Assembly: GCA_037833965.1 (NCBI GenBank)
Contig: AP031356.1
Location: 11,678,501-11,742,500 of the forward strand
From: Marchantia polymorpha subsp. ruderalis
Taxonomy: Eukaryota > Streptophyta > Marchantiopsida > Marchantiales > Marchantiaceae
Direction: 5' to 3'
DNA: 64,000 nt
The notes beneath the pieces were generated by a model. That model searched no databases. It saw only the letters and a program-made list of their open reading frames with translations, and was not told the origin of the DNA. This document shows positions 48,701 to 61,060 of the stretch, piece after piece (the first letter of the stretch is position 1; every line of letters begins with the position of its first letter). Both the position numbers and the translations under genes were made by a program.

Positions 48701-51700
48701 GAACTCATTCCTCATTCTTCTTAATTCATTTGTGTAGTTTGTGCAATTCTTGTCCCTTCCTTCATATCTCTATGGGCTTTTAATGGTATGGTTTAAATCT
48801 TCCTGTTGCATCTTGAACTATAAGATTCAAGCGCTTCAGTGCAGAAAATTTTAACCTCTTATGGAGCTGATAACGTGCGTGTGTTGATCCGTACTAAATC
48901 TAATTTGAGGAGACATATTCCACTTTCTTTTGTTCCTGTACTTCATTTTGTTTTCATCTCATACAGTTTAACGTGTCTTCCTCTTCCTTTTGATGGTGAT
49001 TCACTTACAAAGCTTGTAAGTTAGTATGTTTTGTATTGAGTTATTATGTAGTGATGTTAATAATATATGATATAGTAGAGTTAGATGCCACTACTTCTAC
49101 ACCGTTTCTGTGCTATTCGCTCTTCGATCTCCTGTTTATGGAGAATATCTGACATACAACCCACTCCTAGCTCATGATGTGTGCCATCCTCTCCTATGTG
49201 TTAACATCACACGGTGAGATCGAGTGTTAATCCTACTTCTACCAACTGAGTCTGTACTTAGTGCTAACCCATCTGCTTGCGTAACAACAAAAATACCCTA
49301 AATATAGTCCCTACTTCTGCAATTTAGTTTCCCTACTGTAAGGTTGTATGGCTAATTGTATTTCTAAAAAAGACAAATTGGTAGTCCCTACTTGTATTTC
49401 GGGTTGCTTCTCCTTCTAGTTTTTCTTCTCTTGAGTTTTGTATTTGATTTCATGTGTATTTGCCTTTTCACTTCTCTCAAGTACGTCCAACCATTGTTGG
49501 AGTTGTTCTATTGATGCGTCATCCATTTTGTGAAGTTTTGTTTCTCTATAATCTCGCTCAGCTGCAGGTCACAATGTATGGCAAACAGACTTGAATGTAC
49601 TGGGGCTAGAGTCATCTGACGGATGTTACAGGTGTAACATCAGTCAGTAGCTCCTATTTCGCACTTCTAGTAGGTATTAGGAAGTATAGTTTACTTCTCT
49701 CAACCTTCATTGTTCTCACTATTTCACTCTATGCGTTGATTAAGCTTCTGGAAGCTTCTTGTGGTATGTCGCGGAATCATGTGGCGGAGGAGTAGTGACC
49801 TATTAGAGGACACATCTAGTCTAGACAGTTGGGTCTTTTGATCTTGCTTGATTTTTTTCAAAACATTGCATTCAAGTATCATTCGTTTTTGTAGCTGGGT
49901 CTGACTTGTAACCATGTTCTTCATGTTATCTGTTATTTGTGTATTACATCACATGGATGGCGGCATACTTCCTTTATTGGAACTAATTCACATACTTCTG
50001 GATGTCGGCATGCTTCCTTTTTTGGAACTAATTTACGAACTTCTGTCTGTAGAACCTATGAATGCTTGTGCACTGAATCCGCCAATATTTTCACCAACAT
50101 TCTATGCTTTGCTCATTTTTTTCCTTTTCCTTTTTATTTATTTTTTAATTTCAAGATGTTATGCTTGGATCATCGCTAACACTTATAATTCAACGGGTTA
50201 GTCTCATATATAACACTACATCTTTAGCTTAAATATCTCCTGCTCCTTAGCGGTTGATCACGTGTTATTTCGTTTCACTACCTCAAGATAATATAAATTC
50301 TCTTCTAACTCAATTCTTCAATCTACCCCTTTCCTTTCTGTGCTTTCCTCGCCTCAACACTCTTTGATCATCTCAACGACCCAAGAATGACCTACTCTAC
50401 CTAAGACATAAGATATACTAAGGTGAAGGTAATTCATCATTAGCTCACGTGGAAATTAGTGAGAGATACAATTTCAGATTTGTGTGGATATACATACCTC
50501 TTTGCATATTTCTTCCCATCCATTTTGTTATGTTACTCAGTTACTCCTCTCTTTGCGTAATCACTTGCACAGTTTTCATTAGTCATCACTCTCATTATTC
50601 TATTATCTGTTCTGAAAACATACAAATATTATGTATGTTTCTAAGCGATGATGGTTTGTATCAACATGTTTACTTACATCGAGCCTTTGGTTTATTTCCA
50701 GATTCTCCTGTTTCAGTACTAGCTACAACTTCGGCTCCTGCTCCTTCTCCGGATGTGAGATCGCCTCAAGTTCCATCCAGTAGTGCTCCAGGGTCTCGGC
50801 CTCCACCTCCAGGTATCAACAGTCACAGCAGCCCGACTTTGCTTACTTCTTCTCATCCTTCCCTTGTTTCGCCTTAAGTCTCTATTTGTGTCATTGGAAA
50901 AGTCGTGTTTCTCAATTATGGGATTTGCTAATTCACAGATTCTGAGTAAAGTTTCCCTTCAACTAAAGACAAAGACGAGTATAGTGTCTTCCACTAAATA
51001 TTCATGGTGTAAGATACCATGAATATTAAGTGGATTCTCCTCTAAATCCTCCTCTCACAGAAGATAAGAATGGAGGTCTTATCAGACACATATTGTATTC
51101 AATTCGATACGGATTCTATATTGAATAGAGAATAGAGAATCCGTAGATTCTCAATGTAGGTGTTAATTGCTCCGTTAGGTCAATTAAGTCCTTGTTGCCA
51201 TCCGTAGCGACTCAGACCATGTGTCCATGCCTACCGCAACATATTTCAAGCCTGCAATTTTAAGAATGAAGGATATGGTGCCACATCGAACTAAAAGGCT
51301 AGATCCACTTTGTCCAGCCCAATTGTGTATCTTGACGTTATACGATCACAGGACACTTTTGAAGAGAAAGCAGTGGAGTTCGTCAATGAAGACCCGCACG
51401 CATACAGAATCAACTATTTCTTCAAAACGTTATCAACGGTTTAGAGTCTGTTGTTGCTGTCGAAACTAACATAAACTTTTGAATTTTCTATCCATCTTTG
51501 TCTTATTTAATCTTGTTTCTCTATATGTTTTCAGGTGGTTGCTGTACAGCTCGTATGATTCCTAGGCCATGGGACAATGGTGAGAACTGCTCTTGTGTAT
51601 ATCCAATTGAGATCGGCCTTCTACTTGACAACGCGTCGATATCTGTTGCACAGTGGAGTGCGAAGTTCCAACATGAACTTGGCTCACAACTCAACTTGAC

Positions 51701-54700
51701 TGATGCACAAGTTGTGATTAGGGGGGTGCAGTTTGAGAATGGTGAAAACGAGCTAAACTTGACGGTTGATATTGTCCCTTTAACTGGCGACAGGTTCTCT
51801 TCCGAAGAGGCCAGTTACATTGAGGCAGCCCTAAAAAATCATGAAGTGGTCCTCAACAGCCAATTATTTGGCAATTATACACTTGAAAGTTTTGTTGTCT
51901 TTGGGCCTTCACCTCCCGGTCCTCCATGTAAGTGTTTTGCTCTTTTGGAACTGTTTAATTGCGGACAAACCTGAATATACTTATGTTATCCTATAGATAT
52001 GGTTAGATCAAATCAAGGAACGGGGATTATTTTGCAAATCTCACACGCCGGCATTATAACGCTTGGACGGGTCAAGCACACTGAAGTCATGCTCTAGTTT
52101 GTTGAAGTGTGTCATAACCTTAGATGGTGCAACCCCTACATGGTCCAACTGTTTTGCAGGTAAACGAACATGGTACCGTAACCACTCTCTAAGTACTGCG
52201 TGAAACAACTCACATCTTAACCTTTCACTTTCTGATCTCTTAATATATTTCCTGTTCAATTGTGCATCGCTGCAGCGCCTCCTTCTACTCCATATTCACC
52301 TGCAGGAGGTCCTCCTCTAGGTGACTCTCAAGGGCCGGGCTCATCAGGAGGCGCAAACGATTCGAGTTTACCACTTATAGTCGGCGTTGCTGCTGGTGGT
52401 ATTGTATTACTTGTCGTTCTGGCGGGGTTGATCTGGAAGTTCCTGTCTATGGGGAGAGCAGATAAGATGGGTGGAGCTGTGACTAGCAAAAGTATGCGTT
52501 CAAAACTTTGTAGGTTCTTGCCGAAGAAGTCTCCTCCTTGTTTCTATAGTATCACTTTATTGGAAGAGATCGATGTGTGAAACTTTAAGTGCCCATATTG
52601 TGGACACGCGATGATTGGAGAATGAAGAGAATGAGATGATTTGAGTCGCTGACTAACTCGATCTCTTGCTTTCTCGATGATCAGTAAGCACGATGACCAG
52701 GTCGAGTTTGTCTGAAGTAGCATCGACTGACGTGCACCCTTCCAGCACCAGGGTGTTCACATACGAAGAGTTGCGGGAAGCTACCAACAACTTTGACTCC
52801 CTTACTCTTCTGGGAGAGGGCGGTTTTGGTCGTGTTTACCGGGGAGTCTTGAAGGATGGTACAGAGGTTGCGATAAAAAAACTTACAAGTGGTGGCCATC
52901 AAGGTGACCGTGAGTTTTTGGTTGAGGTCGAAATGCTCAGTCGACTTCATCATCGCCACCTTGTGAAGCTTGTAGGTTACTTCAGTAGCCGTGATACTCT
53001 GACGCAGTTGTTGTGCTACGAACTTGTTCCAAATGGCAGCCTCGAATCCTGGCTTCACGGTGAGTACCCTTCAAAAGGTGTGTGTCCTCCTTATGAAAGA
53101 GATTTAACTAATTCTACGTTTGCAAGTTAAACAGACGGTTTGAGGTTATTCATATTATTTATTTATATGCTCCTTGTTTTCCTTTTCCCTGTCGTTTTTG
53201 GTGTAAATAAATATGAATTATAATAGAAAGAATCCGTTTTTCGGCATGCTGTGTGACATCAAAGTTTCTCAGGTATATATGCTATTGAGGAAAACGTTTG
53301 TGGTGCGATGTTGAAGACTCTTTGAACAACTCGCATTTATACGCACGATAGGTTTTGTGTCGATTGGTGTCAATCTTCGTACAATCTGTTACTTTGTTTT
53401 GTGAACTTTGTACCTATGAAACTATGACAAAACTTAAACAGCGTAGGGAGTAGGCTCCAGTTTTTTCTTTCGCCATTCTCCTGCTGTTTCCCTCCATCTT
53501 ACTTTCATGAGGAACGCGAATTTTAGATCCTTGTGGGATTGGACTTCTCACCCGTTCTTTCCATTGAATTTCAGGACATCTCGGTGACCAGCGCCCTTTA
53601 GATTGGGACAAGCGGATGAAAATAGCAATTGGTTCTGCTCGAGGCCTTGCTTATTTGCACGAAGACTCTCAACCTTGTGTGATTCACAGAGACTTTAAGG
53701 CCTCAAATATCTTACTTGAACACAACTTTACTGCAAAGGTCGCTGATTTCGGACTGGCGAAACAGGCGCCCGAAGGGGCGAGCAATTATGTCTCCACTCG
53801 GGTGATGGGAACTTTTGGGTAAGCTATCCTGGGTAGAACAACCCAAGTATTTACGGAGTTTTTGATGTGCAAATTCTTGCCTACTTAGCTGTGCAGTTCC
53901 TTCCTCGGAGGGAAAGGTGCACATTGTCATTATTGTTAAATGACCTTGAAACACTGATAAAAATTACATTCACTGATCTGATGACCTTAGTACATCTACA
54001 AGGCAGATGCTGAAGCTCGACGTTAATTGTTTTTAACAAAAAGTATTCAACTAACGTTGAAAGAAATGACATTTGCAGGTATGTCGCTCCAGAGTACGCA
54101 ATGACAGGTCACCTGCTGGTTAAGAGTGATGTGTACAGCTATGGAGTGGTCTTGCTTGAGCTGCTGTCTGGTAGAAAACCTGTAGATATGACGCAGCCTT
54201 CTGGACAGGAGAATCTTGTTACATGGGTAAGTCAAAAGTTTACAACCGCTATGTTGATTAGAGTGTGAATTGCCAGCTTTGAGGGTATTCATTAGTCCTA
54301 CTACACATCATAGACATGCTTCTATAAGGATTGTGGTCATCTTACCTTGTGGAAGTCTCTTCAGGATTTACAACTCTGAGCAGTACACTCCCGTTCCTTG
54401 GCTTCAACATGATTCAATAGTGCGAAAAGATTACCAACCATGCATATACGGTGAATACTGCGCAGCTGTCTTCAATTGGAACTTTGCTTACAGTGTAGAA
54501 TTGTATGGTTGGCAGGCACGCCCTCTCTTGAAGGACAAGGATAGGCTTCCTGAACTCGCCGATCCAAGGTTATACGGGCGGTACCCGAGGGAGGATTTTG
54601 CACAGGTTGCTGCCATTGCTGCTGCTTGTGTAGCTCCGGAGGCCAGCCAACGGCCGACTATGGGTGAAGTTGTACAATCGCTAAAATTAGTACAACGTTC

Positions 54701-54935
54701 AACAAACGAGATGGAGAAAGAAGTGGGTCTTGTTGATACTCCCACATCAGCAAGTATATCCAACAGGTCCTTTACCGTTAGTTGGCAAAACACCCGGCCT
54801 ACGTCGACGACTTTCGAGTCTGATGGGTCATCATCAATTTTTTCCTCCGGTCCTATTTCTGGCCTAGTTGGACTGGATGGTGACAATCTGTCAAGAACCA
54901 CAGTCATCTCTGAAGATTTGCAAGAAGGCAGGTAG
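45710..54935 (+). CDS. ALE2-like receptor-like serine/threonine kinase, eight coding exons, 670 aa
   Basis: Exons 45710-45815, 50702-50812, 51535-51927, 52276-52491, 52685-53059, 53575-53818, 54079-54226 and 54516-54935 join without phase errors to 671 codons. Order: signal peptide ([15 protein letters not shown]), Pro/Ser-rich stretch, an extracellular domain of ~130 residues with CCTARM and [13 protein letters not shown] as in Arabidopsis ALE2 and relatives, a second Pro/Gly-rich hinge, one membrane helix (~235-260), and a kinase domain (~315-590). The kinase is complete: GEGGFG 319-324, Lys340, HRD 438-440, DFG 458-460, [12 protein letters not shown] and [11 protein letters not shown]2 itself acts in epidermal and leaf-surface development; the ligand and role here are unknown. 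The N-terminal exon is joined across a 4.9-kb intron by phase and signal peptide only, so extra small exons could be missed. Convergent with FolD downstream. Confidence 0.87.
45816..50701 (+). other. 4.9-kb first coding intron of the receptor kinase
   Basis: T-rich on the coding strand with no retroelement protein. Frames such as 47154-47744 (196 codons) are leucine/serine/tyrosine-rich and look like T-rich chance translations. It contains a perfect 16-bp hairpin at 47909-47943. Overlooked small exons cannot be excluded. Confidence 0.5.
47909..47943. repeat. perfect 16-bp hairpin in the kinase intron
   Basis: Arm CAAAGTAGATGGAAAC at 47909-47924 and its exact reverse complement at 47928-47943 are separated by 3 bases. 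Confidence 0.85.
50991..51142. repeat. two foldbacks in the second coding intron of the kinase gene
   Basis: The first foldback has arms 50991-51007 and 51017-51033 (17 nt, one mismatch). The second lies around 51107-51142 with ACGGATTCT-type arms (14 nt, one mismatch). Together they look like remains of small MITE-like elements. Confidence 0.6.
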
Positions 54936-54955
54936 TGGTGTTTATAGCTGTCCAT

Positions 54956-57749
54956 GGGTCAAGTTCATCCAGCAAATGCAGGCAGCGTTTCACAGGCTTG
55001 ACAGATCGCTCTGAAGGCAAGTGCAGACAACTGTATCTCATGGTGGCCGTGCAAGGAGGGTAAGGCAGTCATTTTCTCAGGGAACTCATCACAAGGAAGG
55101 CCTCTCAAAAGCTATGTTGTTACGACAACAAAACCAGGTGTGATGGGCATTCCCATATGCGAATGACTTTTGAGGTGGTGATCATAATACAGCCTTGTCT
55201 GCCAGATTAAACTCATTTGTTTTATGCCTCAGAACTACTCTGAGCATCAGTACGGCCTCTTGTCCTTTTGATTGAGTGCTCATTAGGTCTCTAACATTCT
55301 TGGACTTCCTTTTGGAGGAGGCCGTCCAAGGAAATCTGCCGCATGTAGAGCATTTTTCTCCTTGGTCTGAGCCTTGATCGTACTGGGCTTATCTGTCAGT
55401 CTTTTTGTCATCGAAAGACAACCATGAACTATCCTTCTCAAGATAACTTGTAGGATGTGCAGGGCTGGCTCAACAGAAGTGGTTAACTTCATGCTAGTCT
55501 CTTTTGTCTTGTATCTGCCTCCAAATTTTGATTCCCTAGAAGTGGTCAGCCCAACTGGCGGCTGACCAGTATGAGCGTTCCGCAATTGGGATTCTCTGTC
55601 GACATTTCGACTTCTGTAGCGAAAACTTAGCCCATAGCATAGGATTCTCTCCTTTCAGAAGCAAATGCAGTTAAATTTGAAGATAGTCAGAAAAGCTTTG
55701 ATTGAATGAAGGTGGACAATTGGTTACTCAAAAGTGGCTAATTTGACGACTGGCAATGAATCGCTCTGTCAGGTCTGATGATTAATCTATGCCTTGCATA
55801 GTCTTGAGTAATATTCCGTAGCTTTGCTTAGGTATCAAAGACAATGGACAGTGTTTAGAGATCCTCTTAGGAGGACAGCTTTCACAGATTTGTTTTTGCA
55901 TAGTGCCACTCCTCCTTCATTCTCGCTGAAGGTTCATTGAAATATATCAATATTTTACATAAAGTATATGAAGTCCTGTAGCTACGACCGTGTTTACAAC
56001 GATCTCCACTTTAGTCCTTTCATGCACATGTTCTTGTCCATCGTTGTGTTTATCTCTTGAGATGTTTTGCAACGTCCTTCGTGAACAACTCTCACGCGGG
56101 TCTCCCTTCAGTCGACTGCGATGATGGGGTCACGTGTGATTGTCAAAGAAGGATAGAAGATGGGTTGCTGTGCGATGGTTTAAAAAGTTCGGCCATGTTG
56201 TTAGGAAGTATTGTCGGGTACGTCACGAATTTGTTCGATCATAGTGACGATGGCCGTCGTTGTAGAATGTATGTGTGGGCTCACCGCAAGGAATTTGACT
56301 ATCCCTCACTGGGATGGTCCACATTTCTTGTGCAAGAAGTGTCTATCTCAGACTGAGTCGGTTCTTATTGACTTGATTGCTGGAGCTGCTTTTGCAACGT
56401 GTCCAAAGGAAATTTACGCAAGATGCGTCATACACTTACGTACGTGCACCTCAGGTTAACTTGCAGTCTTCATCCACAGTTTTTAATCTGTTTTTTTAAT
56501 ACTAATAAAATTCAAAAACTTGACACTTCTCAAAAGTTGACAAAAAAACTGTCTTTACTACTAATCCATCTTTCGTTGAAAGTCTGACATTTCAAACTAA
56601 GAGCTTGAGAAGTGACATATGTCAAAATAAGAGACTCATTTCTGTTATCCACGCCGTGATTGTACCGTTGGCGTTTACAGGGTACAATACTAGGGTCACG
56701 CAATGCCGATGTAAAAGCGGCTGCGTGTAGAGCAACCACTTGATGAACGCATGGTGCACACAATCCTTCAAATATTACATGGTTGGGGTTGCAACCCAAA
56801 CAAAGGTTCATGATGTTCAGGTTCCATGTTCGTGAATGCAATGCCGAACGACTGAAACCATAATAACTGATATCTATGGAGTAGTGGGGTATTGCAGTAC
56901 TCGATGAAAACTTCCTTCTACTATATGATTATGATGGAATGGATATTTTGCTTCGTTCTATGTCGTGCAGGATAGATCGGTGATGAGGAACACGGGAGTG
57001 TGACATCTTTCTCTCGAGGGAAAAAGATCCCTTCTCTTGGAAACAGAATCTAACTTTGTATTGGGCACTGGAATCTACCTCATATTTCCCAATACAATAT
57101 ATTCCTGTACTAACGTGATCCTTGCTTTACAGAATGTAAGCAATATAGAAGACTGAGTGTATGTGACTCACAAAATGGTACTGAAATTTAAAGCGACCAT
57201 TCAATAAACTCCTGATGCCCTTCACTTGAAATTGATATAGTCAGAATATTGTAACGACTCATCAACTGTATTCATCTCGCTTAAAATACAGTTCTCTGCA
57301 ACGAAACAAACAATATATCCACGACCCTCCTCACAACTTGAAGCATAACTTTTAATAGAGTATAACATAGCCAAAAGTGAGAAGGCAGAATTTACAGTAG
57401 AGATATACGATACACACATCTGTAGATGAAATAGTTTGCTTCGATTAACTTTTCGACTTTTTTTGGAGATCCGAAAAACTCGCATGATTATGAATACAAG
57501 GATATGAAGATGAAGTTGATACTAATACAAGGGAGGCTTGAAATGTTGTGTATACTCTTCTCCAAGAGTGAGAGTACAGCCACAGAAGCCCAGCAGAATT
57601 TTCATTCGCATAATAAAAGTTCAATAATATACGTGATAAAGTATTCTACTTTCTTTCAAATTGAATAAATTAAGCTACACCAGTCCTCTGTGATTATACA
57701 CATGCGACATACGACATACGGAGGAAAAACAAGAGCACAACCTACTATG
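54956..57749. other. intergenic between the convergent receptor kinase and FolD genes
   Basis: Contains the 3' UTRs of both genes. Open frames at 55283-55585 (minus), 56057-56356 (plus) and 56530-56841 (minus) have no recognisable family and no splice or start context that persuades me. Confidence 0.45.
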
Positions 57750-59746
57750 TTATCTGCTTGTAAGACCGAATCTTCTCTGAGCTGCCTTAAGAGTATTTGA
57801 GAGCAGCATTGCAGTTGTCATAGGACCCACTCCACCAGGGACGGGCGTAATAGCCGATGCAACCCTTTCTGCCTCCTCAAAACAGACGTCTCCAATCACG
57901 CGGAAGCCTGATTCCATTTCGGGATCCTGCAAGTGCGAGTACAACTAATTAGACACGAGTTCACCTCGGACTTTCAGTTCACAAGAGAAGGGAAAAAAAA
58001 TTCTGGCAATGGTACCTGAACAACTGATACAGACAGAAACCAAAAGAATGATACCTCAATAGCAGTAGTTCCCACGTCAATTACAATTGCCCCTGGTTTC
58101 AACCAATCACCTCTAACCAGTTGAGGCACTCCTGTTGCCGAAACAACAATATCAGCGTTCTTTGTGGCTTCCATTGGGTTCGGTGTGTCTACTTGCACAA
58201 TTGTCACTGATGCTTTATGTTTCTGCAAGTATTGTAAGCGGACGAAGAGCCTCTCAGTTAGTATAACAGACAAATAATCACTTCGAACAGCCTACAGACC
58301 AGTACTCTTACTTGTCATATCTTCACAACTTCAGAGATAACACCCTCATTTCACAGAATTCTTAAATACTTCAAGGAAGCCACATGATAAGGAAAGGATA
58401 AAATGTGGTAAGCCGGAATGTAATACCTGTAACAGAATAGCGGTAGGAAATCCTACAACATTGCTGCATCCAATAACGACTGCCTGCTTCTTCTCCACAT
58501 CAACTCCATAACGAAGTAAAAGCTCTAGACAACCGAGTGGTGTGCATGGAACAAAAGTCGGATCCAGATTACTGAGACCGGCTAGTCTACCGACATTCAC
58601 AGGGTTTAACCCATCCACGTCCTTCTCCAAGCTTACACCATTTAGGACAGTATCTGTATGAATATGCTGCACCCATAAAACCGTGTACAATAATCGTTAG
58701 GCACGTACTTACAATTGATGATTGAGTCTTAAGCATAAACCACGAGCTCCTCTTTACTTCAAAAATGGACGATTTTGACGAGGCAAACGACGTTAAGTTC
58801 CAGTTACAGAGAATGTCTTCACCCTGGAGACAGAATTGATAATGGATTATAACTTACGCTAGGTAGAGGCAGCTGTACAAGTATGCCATGCACTCGCGAA
58901 TCCTGGTTGTATCTCTGAATCACTTCGAGCACGTCGTCTTCTGAAGCCGACCCGGAAAGATGAGTGACATATGACTTGATGCCCACTTCGTCGCATGCGG
59001 CTTCTTTGACTCGTACATACAGCTCTGAATCCTTGCGATCTCCAACGCGAACCATTGCTAAACCAGGAACTGTCCCCACTTTTTCGTTCATCCATGCCAC
59101 CTGCTTAGACAATGTCATTTTGATGTCATACGCGATAGCCCTGCCGTCGATCTTCACTGCCGTCGAATTTGCTGCGCAAGAATGAATAGAGTTCAAATTG
59201 TGGGCACTGGGACAAGTTTTATTGTAGAGAGCATAACAATACAATCACAGAGCACGGGATGAGCACTAGCACCCAGAACTTTTTACTCAAAAAAGATGAG
59301 GCCATCTAAGTCTAACCATGAAATCAAACTCGCAGATTTTCAAAGTGCGGAGCTAAAACGTGCACACTCGAGAAGAATGTGAAAGACCACATCAGCTCAG
59401 GCGGAGAAACTTCTTACGTGGCTCCAGGACCAGTTTTCTAACAGCGACCCATTCCAAGAGCAGAATGTAAGCTGTAAAATGATCAAGTAGAAGTACCTTG
59501 CTTAAAAGAAGATGGCAGGAGAGGGCCCTGTGATGGACTCGCAGTGAAGGGAACCCAGAAGGGCACTTTCTTGTTTCCACCGGTGGTAGAAGTGCACATC
59601 AATGAATCATCGTCAAAGGCGACAGCCATGCACATGCCTCTCCCAGAGAGAACTCGCCCCATGATTTCTCCTAACCCAAACCCTAATCGTCCCGTAACCA
59701 GCCATATTGACCGATGCATTGCACCAATGCGTTGTACAAGATTCAA
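57750..59746 (-). CDS. FOLD: FolD: methylenetetrahydrofolate dehydrogenase/cyclohydrolase, organelle-targeted, five exons, 382 aa
   Basis: Minus-strand exons 59746-59497, 59171-58858, 58666-58427, 58222-58055 and 57926-57750 join to 383 codons with the stop. FolD oxidises 5,10-methylene-THF to methenyl-THF with NAD(P)+ and hydrolyses it to 10-formyl-THF. Motifs: YVRVK (Tyr135 and catalytic Lys139), [27 protein letters not shown], and [12 protein letters not shown] near the end. An extension of ~84 residues, rich in Ser/Arg/Gly ([13 protein letters not shown]...), precedes the enzyme and looks like a plastid or mitochondrial transit peptide. The start could be 59746 or the next Met at 59719. 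Oddity: the nucleotide-binding GRS motif reads GCSNVVGFP, with Cys255 in place of the usual Arg. Apart from that the domain is complete and colinear with the family. Convergent with the receptor kinase. Confidence 0.9.
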
Positions 59747-61060
59747 TGGCTGGTTTCAAACTCGAGACCAATTTTTTTCCCACGATAGTTGGTCTGTCTA
59801 AGAACTCCCGCAGACTGCTAACAGACAAACTAATGAGCTTCAAAAGCGTGGGAACTCTCGTCGTCAATCAAACACGAGATCCAATCCCTTCCATTGCTGT
59901 GAACGGGATTCGTCCGGAATGGCCAGCAACCGCGATACCAGCGGTGGCTACATCCACCCTCAACCTCTTTCGCGCATCAGGATTCTCCTCATCAAAGGCA
60001 CGACGGCTTCTTTCTCCCGTGAGACATTCTCGCGAGCCGCCTCATTCCATTGCAACTTCACCAACGAAACAACCATTAATGAACCTCCTCAGCTCGAATG
60101 GCTGCCGGAATCCCTCCGTCCCCCGCAGCCTCCTGGAGCAGCCCCAACGAAATCGGGCAACAAAAAATACAAACGACAAACACACCATCAACAACCTGCT
60201 GCCTTCCAGGCCCCAGAGGCCTGCACTCGTCGACCGCAATCCCCCCGGCTCCGAATTCCAACCATCCTGCTCACTCCTGCCTCCCTGCCTCCCTCCCTCC
60301 CCTGCTTGCTCGAACGGGCGAACTCAGCAGCGGACGAAGAAACTACTCCAGCGCTGGGAGCTCGACTGGCCGTCGGGGAGTGAGGCGGAAATGGCCGCCA
60401 GGTCGGACCGCGTCCGGCCGCCAGGTCCACCTTCCGCCCCACGTCAACGTCCACCGACGGTGCCATTGGCCCGAAGCGTGCCCTCCACGTTCCACGGATC
60501 CGAAATTCTCCCACGATTCGCACTCTCGGCCTTCGGATGCGCTGGAAGTGCCGACAGGATTCGACAACGTAGAGCGTAGAATATTCGCCCGCGCGTCCAC
60601 TTTCTCCTGCTTCTCTGGGGCAGGTGTTGAGGTGGACCTGCGACGGGCCTGCGATGCGGGCGATCCCACGGTGGGGGCCTAGTCCAGGTCTACGTGTCGT
60701 AGGCCCCCAGCCCCAACTTGCGCGGCCTGGACGTCATCCTGGAAGACCTGGACTGGGAAGTTGGACAGCGGGTGACTGCGTGACGAATGACCACGTGGGA
60801 AGCGTCTGGACGTGGTACCCAATAAGAAGCCGCTGCGGTCGGGGCCGGTCTCTAGACAGCAACAGCCGCCGCGTTCCGTCTTGCGCCGGCCGACCTTCTG
60901 TCATCCCAGGGAATTTGACACGTGGCGCATGCTCGCAATCCTCTTTGATACCATCGCTTATCTCCCCCTGGATGTTCCGAGTCCCAGCCGACGTGAGAAC
61001 CGCGCGATCTGATTTTTTTTCGAGTTTCTGAGCTCCGCCCCTTCCTAACCCAATCCAGAT
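59747..61060. promoter_or_regulatory. GC-rich region upstream of FolD
   Basis: GC content rises sharply at 59900-61000, including C-rich runs and a 9-bp inverted repeat (GGGGGCCTA with TAGGCCCCC near 60675-60710). Frames up to 290 codons exist in several phases on both strands at once, the signature of GC-rich DNA lacking AT-rich stops, and none resembles a known protein. It probably holds the FolD promoter and leader. Confidence 0.5.

Noticed and set aside
56057-56356. 99-codon frame after the kinase gene, with several Cys residues
   Set aside because: It overlaps another frame, lacks a recognisable family, and lies in probable 3' UTR or intergenic DNA.
59707-60579. 290-codon plus-strand frame overlapping the FolD start
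   Set aside because: Other frames on both strands are open over the same GC-rich stretch, the composition is Pro/Ser/Arg-rich, and no domain is recognisable. It also lies antisense to the FolD first exon.
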